This document shows, in pieces, positions 7,775-16,193 of a DNA stretch of 64,000 bases (its first letter is position 1; every line of letters begins with the position of its first letter). The notes beneath the pieces are model-generated. The model was given only the letters and a program-made list of their open reading frames with translations. It made no database searches and had not been told where the DNA came from. Position numbers and translations under genes: made by a program. The DNA comes from Bacteroidota bacterium (lineage in GTDB: Bacteria > Bacteroidota > Bacteroidia > 2-12-FULL-35-15). The stretch is from positions 496,001 through 560,000 of the forward strand of contig JAQZBR010000004.1 in the NCBI GenBank assembly GCA_029237775.1, given 5' to 3'.

Positions 7775-8797
7775 TTAAACTGTCATCTCACCTCGTAGAT
7801 CAGACTTCAATAGTTTTGTAATATCTTTTTTGTTTGTCGCAGTACCGAGCACATACATTAATTTGGCCACCGCTGCTTCTGTAGTGATATCAGCTCCGCC
7901 AACTACTCCAATTTTATTAAATGATGCACTGGTTGCGTATTTCCCCTGCTCCACTTTCCCGGCATTGCATTGAGTGACATTGAGCACAACCAGGCCTTTG
8001 TCTATCCGGTATTTCAGAGCCGCAACAAACCAGTTTTGAGTTGTTGCATTACCGGCACCGAAAGTTTCAATGATCAGGCCCTTCAGATCTTTGGTGTTCA
8101 ATATTGCATTCACCACATTCTCGGTTATTCCCGGATACATTTTGAGAATTGCAATATCGGTGCTCAGCTTGGTTTGCACCTTAAGTTTTTTCGAAGAGCT
8201 TTTTTGAAGTGCTGATTGATTGTATTTTAAATGGACCCCTGCTTCTGCAAGTATCGGATAGTTTGGCGATTGAAAAGCCTGAAAATGTTCTGCATTGTAT
8301 TTGTGAGTGCGGTTGCCACGATACAACTGGTATTCAAAATAAATGCATACTTCCGATACAACAGGCTTCCCTTTTTCTTTTGTAGCAGCGATCTCAATGG
8401 CAGTGATCAGGTTCTCTTTTCCATCTGTGCGAATTGTGCCTATAGGAAGCTGCGAACCGGTTAAGATGACCGGCTTACTTAAATTCTCCAACATGAAACT
8501 TAGAGCAGAAGCGGTAAATGACATCGTATCACTTCCGTGAAGGATCACAAATCCATCGTGTTTATCGTAATTTTTTTGAATTGTTTCAGCTATCTCTACC
8601 CATATTTCAGGACTCATGTCACTTGAATCAATTGGTTTACTGAAAGACACAGCAGAAAGGGATACGTCAAATTTATTCAGCTCAGGAATCTGTTCGGTAA
8701 GGTGTTTGAAGTCAAAAGGCTTTAACTGGCCTGTCTTCGCATCCTGCATCATTCCGATGGTCCCGCCTGTGTATATGAGTAGTACTTTTGATCGCAT
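7775..8797 (-). CDS. ansA: L-asparaginase, type I cytoplasmic
   Basis: A 340-residue asparaginase hydrolysing L-asparagine to aspartate and ammonia. The nucleophile Thr lies in the N-terminal TGGTIGM. The second active-site motif reads HGSDTM where most members have HGTDT, a conservative Ser change. The conserved SQLPIGTIRTDG and FGAGNA motifs follow. There is no signal peptide, which fits the cytoplasmic type I enzyme. It is the promoter-distal gene after tatD, 107 bp apart with a large hairpin between, so cotranscription is possible. Confidence 0.94.
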   Translation of the reverse strand: MRSKVLLIYTGGTIGMMQDAKTGQLKPFDFKHLTEQIPELNKFDVSLSAVSFSKPIDSSDMSPEIWVEIAETIQKNYDKHDGFVILHGSDTMSFTASALSFMLENLSKPVILTGSQLPIGTIRTDGKENLITAIEIAATKEKGKPVVSEVCIYFEYQLYRGNRTHKYNAEHFQAFQSPNYPILAEAGVHLKYNQSALQKSSSKKLKVQTKLSTDIAILKMYPGITENVVNAILNTKDLKGLIIETFGAGNATTQNWFVAALKYRIDKGLVVLNVTQCNAGKVEQGKYATSASFNKIGVVGGADITTEAAVAKLMYVLGTATNKKDITKLLKSDLRGEMTV

Positions 8798-8821
8798 AGC
8801 GTACAGATAACAAATAAAAAA

Positions 8822-8885
8822 ACGAATTTACGAATCTGTGTGAACTATAAAGGATTTTTTTCCAATCACAGATTCGCAAATTCGT
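8822..8885. repeat. 19-bp inverted repeat (CGAAT-rich hairpin)
   Basis: ACGAATTTACGAATCTGTG (8822-8840) and CACAGATTCGCAAATTCGT (8867-8885) are complementary at 18 of 19 positions, with a 26-nt loop. ACAGATTCG occurs again at 8886-8894. A related CGAAT/ATTCG-rich segment lies between accC and accB at ~59070-59130, so this looks like a dispersed palindromic repeat. Confidence 0.75.
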
Positions 8886-8904
8886 ACAGATTCGCTATCT
8901 GTCC

Positions 8905-9675
8905 CTACCTTCCAAAAACTTCAATAGAATTCTGAGTCGTCACACTTGCCACTTCTTCAATGCTGATCTTTTTTATATCAGCTATCTTTTGAGCGATCAT
9001 AACGAGGTAGTCAGGTTCGTTGCGTTTGCCGCGATGAGGGACGGGAGCAAGGTATGGGGCATCTGTTTCAAGAACCAGGTGCTTTAGATCTATGGCTTCA
9101 ACGACTTTATCCAGGCCGCTGTTTTTAAATGTTACAACACCGCCAATGCCGAGCTTGAAGTTTCCGAGAGCAATCACCTGTTCAGCTTGTTCTACATTCC
9201 CGCTGAAACAATGAAAGATCGCCTTTATATTATCGTTCTTAAACTCCTTAACGATCTCCATCGTTTCATCAAAGGCATTCCGTGAATGGATCACATAAGG
9301 GATTCCGTATTTTTTTGCCCATGCGATCTGCGTTCTGAAAGCATCCTGCTGTTGGTCAAAAAAGGTTTTGTCCCAATACAGATCGATCCCGATTTCCCCG
9401 ACAGCTGTGAATTTTCTTTTCTGGAGCCAATACTCTACCACTTTTAATTCATGCTGATAGGTTTGATTAACGGAACACGGATGAAGTCCTATCATCGGGA
9501 AACAGTGATCGGGAAAGTCTTTTTCGACCTGGTACATTCCGGGAATTGACTCACTGTCAACATTTGGCATAAAGAACCTGGTTACACCTGCTGAAATCGC
9601 TTTATTTATCAAGTCATTTCTGTCGGCATCAAATTCCCTGGAATATAAATGTGTATGTGTGTCGGTTAGGATCAT
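8905..9675 (-). CDS. tatD: TatD-family metal-dependent DNase
   Basis: A 256-residue TIM-barrel metallohydrolase (YcfH/TatD branch). Metal ligands are visible in order: DTHTH at the N-terminus, Glu in GEIGIDLYW, His in HSRNAF, His in HCFSG and Asp in ETDAPYL. Full length for the family. TatD enzymes are 3'-5' exonucleases or D-aminoacyl-tRNA deacylase-like hydrolases; the exact role is not settled. It reads away from the homogentisate dioxygenase gene across a 336-bp regulatory gap. Confidence 0.93.
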   Translation of the reverse strand: MILTDTHTHLYSREFDADRNDLINKAISAGVTRFFMPNVDSESIPGMYQVEKDFPDHCFPMIGLHPCSVNQTYQHELKVVEYWLQKRKFTAVGEIGIDLYWDKTFFDQQQDAFRTQIAWAKKYGIPYVIHSRNAFDETMEIVKEFKNDNIKAIFHCFSGNVEQAEQVIALGNFKLGIGGVVTFKNSGLDKVVEAIDLKHLVLETDAPYLAPVPHRGKRNEPDYLVMIAQKIADIKKISIEEVASVTTQNSIEVFGR

Positions 9676-9729
9676 TTCGTAAAATTATCAATATTATTCT
9701 TTTTATACCACTCCGTTGCAGTCCTTTGG

Positions 9730-9752
9730 ACTAAGGCACTAAGGTCACTAAG
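9730..9752. repeat. ACTAAGG tandem short repeat
   Basis: Three near-tandem copies of ACTAAG(G) at 9730, 9738 and 9747. The same word on the other strand (CTTAGTG) occurs twice upstream of aspS at 24157-24163 and 24176-24182, so it is a dispersed intergenic repeat. Confidence 0.5.
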
Positions 9753-9804
9753 CTTAAGGATTCAACTATTTATTATAACATAGGGATTGATTTATTTTAT
9801 GCCC

Positions 9805-9816
9805 TGATATAAATCA
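9805..9816. promoter_or_regulatory. Candidate CRP/FNR-family operator upstream of hmgA
   Basis: TGAT-ATAA-ATCA is a perfect palindrome matching the inner eight bases of the FNR consensus TTGAT-N4-ATCAA. It lies ~200 bp before the two oxygen-dependent tyrosine-catabolism genes. Binding is inferred; no regulator of this family is encoded in the window. Confidence 0.35.
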
Positions 9817-9858
9817 TGTCAATATCCTGAATTTGTTTTTATTTTTGGGCAGATTTAC

Positions 9859-9966
9859 TTAGATTTGTTTATGATTTGTATCGGAAAATCCTTCATAATC
9901 GATATCAAGCAGGTTACCAAAAGGAACCCTGAGTAATTTCCCCTTCTTTCCCATTTCCGGGAACAT
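9859..9966 (-). CDS. Possible 35-residue microprotein or gene remnant
   Basis: On the minus strand a frame runs from ATG at 9966 to TAA at 9859, with an in-frame stop directly upstream of the ATG codon region. The product begins MFPEMGKKGK and contains VPFGNLLDIDYEGFSD, a composition that looks protein-like rather than random. There is no clear ribosome binding site and I recognise no family. It could equally be the C-terminal remnant of a decayed gene or chance. Confidence 0.22.
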   Translation of the reverse strand: MFPEMGKKGKLLRVPFGNLLDIDYEGFSDTNHKQI

Positions 9967-10011
9967 TTTTTATACATTTATAAGTGTAGTTTTACCCTTT
10001 AATTAAAAAAA

Positions 10012-11169
10012 ATGCCTATTTATCACAAGCTGGGGAAATTCCCTCAAAAACGTCACACACAATTTGAAAAACCACAGGGCGGATTGTATTACGAGCAACT
10101 CTTCGGAACAGAAGGCTTTCACGGACATTCATCCTTACTATATCAAGTTCACAGACCGACACAGGTAAAAGAAATACTGAAATCTTACGATGTTACTCCT
10201 AAGATCGCTATCGATAAGAACATCAAATCTCTTTTGCTAAAAGGATTTCAGGTTAAGCCGCAGGAAGATTTTCTTGACAGCCGTAAAGCGATGCTCGTTA
10301 ACTCAGATTGTACTATCGGGTTAGCCGCACCACAAAAATCATTGCGCAATTATTTCTATAAGAATGCTGATGCAGATGAAATGCTTTTCATTCACAAAGG
10401 CAAAGGAACGCTCCGTACATTCATGGGAAATATCCCTTTTGAATACGGGGATTATCTGATCATACCAAGAGGGATGATCTATCAGATTGATTTTGATTCA
10501 GCCGATAACCGTCTGTTTTATGTAGAGTCATTTGCACCGTTCTACACACCTAAACGTTATAAGAATGGATCAGGACAGCTTCTTGAACACTCACCTTTCT
10601 GCGAACGCGATTTTAAATTGCCAACCGAACTCGAGACCTTTGATGAGAAAGGTGATTTCGTTGTTAAAGTGAAAAAGCAAAATATGATCCATGAGATCGT
10701 ATACGCAACACATCCATTCGATGTGATCGGCTGGGATGGATATAACTTCCCTTACGGCTTCAGCATTCATAATTTCGAACCGATCACAGGCCGTGTTCAT
10801 CAACCGCCTCCTGTACACCAGACGTTTGAAACATCAACATTTGTAGTGTGTTCATTCTGTCCACGTTTATACGATTATCATCCGAAAGCAATACCAGCAC
10901 CTTATAACCACAGTAACATCGACAGTGATGAAGTGCTGTATTATGTTGATGGTGATTTCATGAGCCGTAATAATATCGAGCAGGGGCATATCACGCTACA
11001 TCCGAAAGGCATTCCGCACGGGCCTGCACCGGGAGCGATGGAACGCAGTATCGGTCAGACTGTAACTCAAGAACTCGCAGTGATGGTTGACACTTTCAAG
11101 CCGCTGATGGTTACCGAAGAAGCGATGGGAATAGATGACGGAAAGTATTATAAGAGCTGGACGGAATAG
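10012..11169 (+). CDS. hmgA: Homogentisate 1,2-dioxygenase
   Basis: A 385-residue non-heme Fe(II) dioxygenase opening the ring of homogentisate to maleylacetoacetate in tyrosine and phenylalanine catabolism. The cupin core carries the probable iron ligands: His and an acidic residue in NHSNIDSDEVLYYV, and His in GIPHGP. The segment PPPVHQTF is also conserved. The length matches the short bacterial form rather than the ~440-residue eukaryotic one. The downstream 4-hydroxyphenylpyruvate dioxygenase, 41 bp away, makes its substrate, so the pair forms a catabolic operon. The later enzymes (maleylacetoacetate isomerase, fumarylacetoacetase) are not in the window. Confidence 0.93.
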   Translation: MPIYHKLGKFPQKRHTQFEKPQGGLYYEQLFGTEGFHGHSSLLYQVHRPTQVKEILKSYDVTPKIAIDKNIKSLLLKGFQVKPQEDFLDSRKAMLVNSDCTIGLAAPQKSLRNYFYKNADADEMLFIHKGKGTLRTFMGNIPFEYGDYLIIPRGMIYQIDFDSADNRLFYVESFAPFYTPKRYKNGSGQLLEHSPFCERDFKLPTELETFDEKGDFVVKVKKQNMIHEIVYATHPFDVIGWDGYNFPYGFSIHNFEPITGRVHQPPPVHQTFETSTFVVCSFCPRLYDYHPKAIPAPYNHSNIDSDEVLYYVDGDFMSRNNIEQGHITLHPKGIPHGPAPGAMERSIGQTVTQELAVMVDTFKPLMVTEEAMGIDDGKYYKSWTE

Positions 11170-11170
11170 A

Positions 11171-11202
11171 AATTATAAATTATAAATGTTGAATTATAAA
11201 TT
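11171..11202. repeat. AATTATAAA short repeat between hmgA and hppD
   Basis: Three copies of AATTATAAA at 11171, 11178 and 11192 fill most of the 41-bp gap. It is an A/T-rich low-complexity repeat that may keep the leader of the second gene unstructured. Confidence 0.45.
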
Positions 11203-11210
11203 AAAAGAAA

Positions 11211-12371
11211 ATGTCAAAAGAAATTAAAAACGTAGAATACGGATTAGAAAAAATATTTGAAGGAGCACAAGATTTCCTTCCATTGCTAGGTACTGACTAT
11301 GTAGAATTTTATGTAGGTAACGCTAAGCAGGCAGCTCACTATTACAAAACGGCATTCGGTTACCAGTCGTATGCATATAAAGGCCTTGAAACAGGCAATA
11401 AAGATTACGCTTCTTATGTATTAAAACAAGATAAGATCCGGATTGTATTAACAACACCTTTAAACTCAAAATCACCGATCAATGAGCATATCGTAAAACA
11501 TGGTGATGGCGTAAAGGTGATTGCACTATGGGTTGAAGATGCGCGGAAATCATGGGAAGAGACTACCAAGCGTGGAGCGAGATCATTTATGGAACCAACT
11601 GTTGAAAAGGATGATGATGGTGAAGTGGTGAGAGCCGGAATTTACACTTACGGAGAAACAGTGCACATGTTCGTAGAACGCAAGAATTACAAAGGAGCTT
11701 TCCTTCCGGGATACCGTGAGTGGAAATCGGATTATAATCCTGCACCGGTTGGTTTGAAATTCATTGATCACATGGTTGGAAACGTTGGCTGGAATGAGAT
11801 GAATGCCACTGTTAAATGGTATGAAGAAGTGATGGGCTTTGTGAACTTCCTTTCTTTTGATGATAAGCAGATCACAACGGAATACTCTGCATTGATGAGC
11901 AAGGTAATGAGCAATGGAAACGGTAGAATCAAGTTCCCGATCAATGAGCCTGCTGAGGGAAAGAAAAAATCGCAGATCGAGGAATACATCGATTTTTATG
12001 AAGGAGCCGGAGTTCAGCATCTGGCACTTGCTACGGATGATATCATTAAAACAGTTACGGAGTTGAAAGCACGCGGAGTTGAATTCTTACCTCCTCCTCC
12101 ACAGGCATATTACGATGATATCCCTACACGCCTTGGCTCACACATGAGCATCATGAAAGAAGACATTAATAAGCTTCAGGAATTGTCAATCCTTGTAGAT
12201 GCTGATGAGGACGGATATTTATTGCAGATCTTCACAAAACCGGTTGAAGACCGACCGACTTTATTCTATGAGATCATTCAGCGTATGGGCGCAAAGGGCT
12301 TTGGTGCCGGCAACTTCAAGGCATTGTTTGAATCGATTGAAAGAGAGCAGGCAAAAAGAGGAACGTTGTAG
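11211..12371 (+). CDS. hppD: 4-hydroxyphenylpyruvate dioxygenase
   Basis: A 386-residue Fe(II) dioxygenase converting 4-hydroxyphenylpyruvate to homogentisate with loss of CO2. It has two vicinal-oxygen-chelate halves. The facial triad is His187 (FIDHMVGNV), His270 (VQHLALATDD) and Glu354 (FYEIIQRMG), with the characteristic C-terminus KGFGAGNFKALFESIE that closes the active site. All ligands are present and the length is typical. It is translated from the same transcript as hmgA and ends before a REP-like hairpin and a terminator. Confidence 0.95.
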   Translation: MSKEIKNVEYGLEKIFEGAQDFLPLLGTDYVEFYVGNAKQAAHYYKTAFGYQSYAYKGLETGNKDYASYVLKQDKIRIVLTTPLNSKSPINEHIVKHGDGVKVIALWVEDARKSWEETTKRGARSFMEPTVEKDDDGEVVRAGIYTYGETVHMFVERKNYKGAFLPGYREWKSDYNPAPVGLKFIDHMVGNVGWNEMNATVKWYEEVMGFVNFLSFDDKQITTEYSALMSKVMSNGNGRIKFPINEPAEGKKKSQIEEYIDFYEGAGVQHLALATDDIIKTVTELKARGVEFLPPPPQAYYDDIPTRLGSHMSIMKEDINKLQELSILVDADEDGYLLQIFTKPVEDRPTLFYEIIQRMGAKGFGAGNFKALFESIEREQAKRGTL

Positions 12372-12384
12372 TGCGCTGCTGTCA

Positions 12385-12403
12385 TCCTGAACTTGTTTCA
12401 GGA
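12385..12403. repeat. REP-like palindrome
   Basis: TCCTGA-ACTTGTT-TCAGGA forms a 6-bp stem. The surrounding string beginning TGTCATCCTGAAC is a repeat I recognise from many Bacteroidota intergenic regions. Confidence 0.55.
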
Positions 12404-12466
12404 ACTGCGTGAAGGCAATGTTTTCCCAGGGGGCAATAACGTCCAGCTAAAAAACGTTAAACTTGA

Positions 12467-12500
12467 ATCCCGCTTCGTTAATAACGGAGCGGGATTTTTT
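12467..12500 (+). terminator. Terminator after hmgA-hppD
   Basis: ATCCCGCT pairs with AGCGGGAT, with an inner CGTTA/TAACG extension, followed by six T. It closes the tyrosine-catabolism operon just before the hybrid kinase gene. Confidence 0.85.
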
Positions 12501-12530
12501 ACCTTATCTCCCGCCAAATGCGTACCTTAG

Positions 12531-15422
12531 ATGCTCTTTTACAGAATGCGGTACCGTTTCTATATATTCCTGGTTTTTTCCTGCTTGGTTTTGGCGTTTT
12601 CAGATGCGGCCGGGCAAAATACTGCTGCAACAGATTCTCTTTTACGACAGATCAGAAAAAATCCAATCGAAGATACTGTTCTGGTAGATGCCCTCAATCA
12701 ACTCTCTTTTAATTATCTAAATTTTGACACACGCAGATCAAATGAATATGCTATACGTGCTTTTTCTCTTTCCGATAAATTAAACTATCCGCACGGAAAA
12801 GTAATTTCATACATTGCTCAGTCTGCATTCGACAACACCCAAGGTCGTTATGCTGATGCTCTCGTAAAGCTTAAGAACGCCCTTCAACTTGCTGAAGCAA
12901 CCAATGATGATGCAGGACTGGCTAAATGCTACTATTACATTGCAGATGTTTATGCCACTTTGAAAGACAATGAAAAAGCAATCGTCAATTACGAAAAAGC
13001 TTTTCAGATCTTTTACAAGCTCCGTGATACAATCAACTGCATAAATACGTTGAACAGGATTGCCAACCGGACAATGGATATTGGCAATGCGACAAATGAT
13101 ACAGCATACTTCTTTAAAGCAATATCTATCTATAACAAAGCCTTTGAAATCGCGACAAAAGCAAAAGATGATAAGAAGATCATTAACTCTTATGTTAATA
13201 TAGCTGATGCCTATAATCTGGTGGGACGTGTCACCAATAACAAGAGTTATTATTTTCAATCACTAGACAATTCATTTAAAGGATTGCGTTTAGCACGCGA
13301 AAAAAAACTCGTTTCTTACGAAGCCCTCAATAATCTAAACATCGGGGAAACGTATGAAAAATTAGGTAAGCCTGCGCAAGCCATTCATTTTTATAACGAG
13401 GCGCTCCATCGTTATGAAATGCTTGGAGATAAAAATTGGCAGCAAAATACATACACTTATATCGCGAAGGCATATTTCCTTTTAAAGGATTATGACAATG
13501 CAATTAAAAGCGTTTTAAAGAGTAATGAATTTTCTGAAAAGCAAGGACATCCGTCCAACCTGCGCGATAATTATCAGTTATTATCAGAGATCTACGAAGC
13601 AAAGAATGATCATTCCAAAGCACTTGAATATCATAAGCTGTACACAAGATATAAGGATACGCTTATTAACGAAAACTCTGCCATTAATCTCTTAAGGCTT
13701 CAAACAGATCTTGAATTTGAAAGAAAGAACCAGGAAATTGAATTGCTTAAAAAGAATACTGAGATCCAAAATGAAAGGATCCATAACCAGGCAATTCTTA
13801 GAAACCTTTTGATCATAGGTATCCTCATTGCTTTTGCACTTTTGATCGTTATTTATATCCGTTACCGCGAAAAGAACAAAGTGCAGGATGCAATAATAAA
13901 AGCAAAAGACGCTGCAGAGCAGGCCAAAGAAACGCAGGAACAATTTCTCGCAAACACCAGCCATGAGATCCGTACACCTATGAATGGAATCATCGGCATG
14001 ACCAATCACTTAAAAGACACTGCACTTACTCTTGAGCAACGAGAGTATATCAGTGCCATAAATGAGTCCGCAAACAGCCTGCTTGTCCTAATCAATGACC
14101 TTCTTGACCTTTCAAAAATAAATGCGGGCAAAATGACCTTTGAAAAGAAAGCCTTTCGTCTCACTGATCTGTTTAAAAACCTTATCTATTCGCTTCAATA
14201 TCGTTCGACAGAAAAAAATATCAGACTGTTGTCGAGCATTGACGAAAAAATACCAGCTGCAGTTATAGGGGATCCTGTGCGACTGAATCAGATCTTACTT
14301 AATTTGACGGGAAACGCTATTAAGTTCACAGAAAAAGGAGAGGTGAAAATATTTGCAAAGCTACTTAAGGATGATGCAAAAAGCATTCATATTTTATTCA
14401 GTGTGCAAGACACCGGTATTGGAATCCATGAAAATAAACTGAACACCATATTTGAAAGTTTTACACAGGTAAATGCACGAACCACTCGAAAATATGGAGG
14501 TACCGGGTTAGGATTGACTATTGCAAAGCAATTAATAGAGCAACAGGGAGGAACAATATCTGTAAGCAGTAAAGTAAATGAAGGCTCGACTTTTTCATTC
14601 ACACTTGAGTTTAGAAAGCTTGCACGCAATGTAAAAGAACAAAAGGATCTTAACATTCAGGCTGCAGATTTTAATCGGCCTAACCTAAACTCGATCGAAG
14701 TATTAGTTATTGATGACAACAAAGTAAATCAACGTGTTGCAGCATTAACGCTTTTAAAATGGAATGCAAGGGTTGATGTAGCCGATAATGCTAAGGCAGC
14801 ATTTGAAAAATTACAGCATAAAAAATACGATCTTATTCTGATGGATGTTACAATGCCCGAAATTGATGGGTTTGAGGCCACCAAGTACATCAGGAAAAAA
14901 CTGGCTTCCCCTGCGAATAAAATTCCGATCATCGCTATGACAGCCTCTGCCCTGATTGGTGACAGGGAAAAATGTCTGGCAGCAGGGATGAATGAATATG
15001 TTTCCAAACCGTTTCACCCGGAAGACTTGTATGATAAGATCGTTAAGGCCATTCCGGTGAATTCTATCACTGATGCTCCTGTGATTAATTTAAGCACGCT
15101 TGACGAAAGAGCAGAGGGAGATACGGACTATCTAAGAGATATTATGCAGAGCTATGTTCAGGAAATGCCGGTGTATGTAAATGAGATGAAGGAATATATC
15201 AGAAATGGCAGCCTTGAAGGGATAAGTGCGCAGGCCCATAAAATGAAGAGTCCGGCAAAATTAATGGGTGCATTCGAGCTTAATCTTCAGCTTGAGGCTA
15301 TAGAAAAACAAATAGCTGCGAACGGACTTTCCGAAGCTATGGTTATAAAATTGGGCCAGATGAACGAGCTATGCCTGAAAACGGTGGATGCCATGAAAAA
15401 GGAACTTACAAAGCTCAATTAG
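12531..15422 (+). CDS. TPR-containing hybrid histidine kinase with receiver and HPt domains
   Basis: A 963-residue membrane phosphorelay protein. A signal peptide (FYIFLVFSCLVLAF) is followed by about seven tetratricopeptide repeats in the periplasm (~35-400), a coiled coil, and one membrane span (~425-446). The cytoplasmic part has a HisKA domain with His478 in NTSHEIRTP, a HATPase with N-box LLNLTGNAIKF and GTGLGL, a receiver with acceptor Asp772 (LILMDVTMPEIDG), and an HPt domain with His903 in AHKMKSP. The usual AHxLKG glycine of the HPt is Ser here. The full relay His-Asp-His is in one chain, but no DNA-binding output is present. An ATG at 12546 is an alternative start. Confidence 0.93.
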   Translation: MLFYRMRYRFYIFLVFSCLVLAFSDAAGQNTAATDSLLRQIRKNPIEDTVLVDALNQLSFNYLNFDTRRSNEYAIRAFSLSDKLNYPHGKVISYIAQSAFDNTQGRYADALVKLKNALQLAEATNDDAGLAKCYYYIADVYATLKDNEKAIVNYEKAFQIFYKLRDTINCINTLNRIANRTMDIGNATNDTAYFFKAISIYNKAFEIATKAKDDKKIINSYVNIADAYNLVGRVTNNKSYYFQSLDNSFKGLRLAREKKLVSYEALNNLNIGETYEKLGKPAQAIHFYNEALHRYEMLGDKNWQQNTYTYIAKAYFLLKDYDNAIKSVLKSNEFSEKQGHPSNLRDNYQLLSEIYEAKNDHSKALEYHKLYTRYKDTLINENSAINLLRLQTDLEFERKNQEIELLKKNTEIQNERIHNQAILRNLLIIGILIAFALLIVIYIRYREKNKVQDAIIKAKDAAEQAKETQEQFLANTSHEIRTPMNGIIGMTNHLKDTALTLEQREYISAINESANSLLVLINDLLDLSKINAGKMTFEKKAFRLTDLFKNLIYSLQYRSTEKNIRLLSSIDEKIPAAVIGDPVRLNQILLNLTGNAIKFTEKGEVKIFAKLLKDDAKSIHILFSVQDTGIGIHENKLNTIFESFTQVNARTTRKYGGTGLGLTIAKQLIEQQGGTISVSSKVNEGSTFSFTLEFRKLARNVKEQKDLNIQAADFNRPNLNSIEVLVIDDNKVNQRVAALTLLKWNARVDVADNAKAAFEKLQHKKYDLILMDVTMPEIDGFEATKYIRKKLASPANKIPIIAMTASALIGDREKCLAAGMNEYVSKPFHPEDLYDKIVKAIPVNSITDAPVINLSTLDERAEGDTDYLRDIMQSYVQEMPVYVNEMKEYIRNGSLEGISAQAHKMKSPAKLMGAFELNLQLEAIEKQIAANGLSEAMVIKLGQMNELCLKTVDAMKKELTKLN

Positions 15423-15551
15423 CTGAAATAAGCCCAAAAAAGGCTGAATTAAGGCTGTTTGCCCTTTATAATAGGGAGGTTTCGCATTTTAAGAACATAT
15501 TTTTTTATGCCAGATATTTTTAAGTACTTTGCTATAGCTAAATTTCAACCA

Positions 15552-16148
15552 ATGCTTAGAAAGATCTTGTTTTCATTCGCCTTACTGCTCCTTGTCGTGT
15601 CATGCAATAAGGAAACTTCTTTCAAGGAAGTGAAGGTTAATGAACGCTATGCTATTTCTATCCCTGAATATCTTCAACCTTGTGTTGATCTTCACAAAGA
15701 CGCTTCATTTCAATATCAGAACACTGATAAAGATATTTATGCCTTTGTGATTGATGAAAGAAAAAAGACAATGGCAAAATACGATCTTGATTATGATCTT
15801 GATGTGTATTTCAAGGTGGCATCACAGCCTTTTCTTGAAACAAAGAATGGCAAAGTAAGCACTCCCGGAAAAGAAAAAATTAATGGTTATGAAGCATTGA
15901 TCAGTGAGATCACAGGAAATGTTGATGGGATAGATGTTTATTACAAAATGGGAGTCGTTGAAACCCCTTATGCTTTTTATCAGATCTTAACCTGGACACG
16001 TGCCGATAAAAAAGACGAGTATGCTCCAGACATGAATCGTATGATTGAATCCTTCAAAGAATTACCTCAACCCGCAAGCGAGCTTCCACATCCTTCTTCC
16101 GGCTCCGGCAGTAATCACGATACAGCAAATACCGCTCCGGCAAAATAA
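15552..16148 (+). CDS. Lipoprotein of unknown function
   Basis: A 198-residue lipoprotein starting at MLRKILFSF, with signal peptide and lipobox VVSC giving lipidated Cys18; upstream in-frame ATGs at 15459 and 15507 would put extra residues before the signal and are less likely. The mature part has a compact alpha/beta region (residues ~30-170; KVNERYAISIPEYLQP, KINGYEALISEITG) resembling the PsbP/MOG1-like fold seen in secreted proteins of this phylum, then a Pro/Ser/His-rich tail. I cannot assign a function. A strong terminator follows. Confidence 0.75.
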   Translation: MLRKILFSFALLLLVVSCNKETSFKEVKVNERYAISIPEYLQPCVDLHKDASFQYQNTDKDIYAFVIDERKKTMAKYDLDYDLDVYFKVASQPFLETKNGKVSTPGKEKINGYEALISEITGNVDGIDVYYKMGVVETPYAFYQILTWTRADKKDEYAPDMNRMIESFKELPQPASELPHPSSGSGSNHDTANTAPAK

Positions 16149-16179
16149 AAAAGCTCTGATATTAGTCAGAGCTTTTTTA
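16147..16179. terminator. Bidirectional terminator
   Basis: AGCTCTGA/TCAGAGCT stem with a 6-nt loop, preceded by A-run and followed by T-run. It separates the lipoprotein gene from the convergent giant surface-protein gene. Confidence 0.88.
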
Positions 16180-16193
16180 TTTACTTCATGTCT

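Larger units (their letters stand above)
9676..10011. other. 336-bp divergent intergenic region (tatD / hmgA)
   Basis: It contains a small hairpin AGTCC-TTT-GGACT (9720-9732) running into three ACTAAG(G) units (9730-9752), a CRP/FNR-like palindrome (9805-9816), a possible -7 box TAGATTTG (9860-9867) without a well-spaced -33 partner, and a 35-codon minus-strand frame (9859-9966). No larger gene is supported. Confidence 0.6.
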
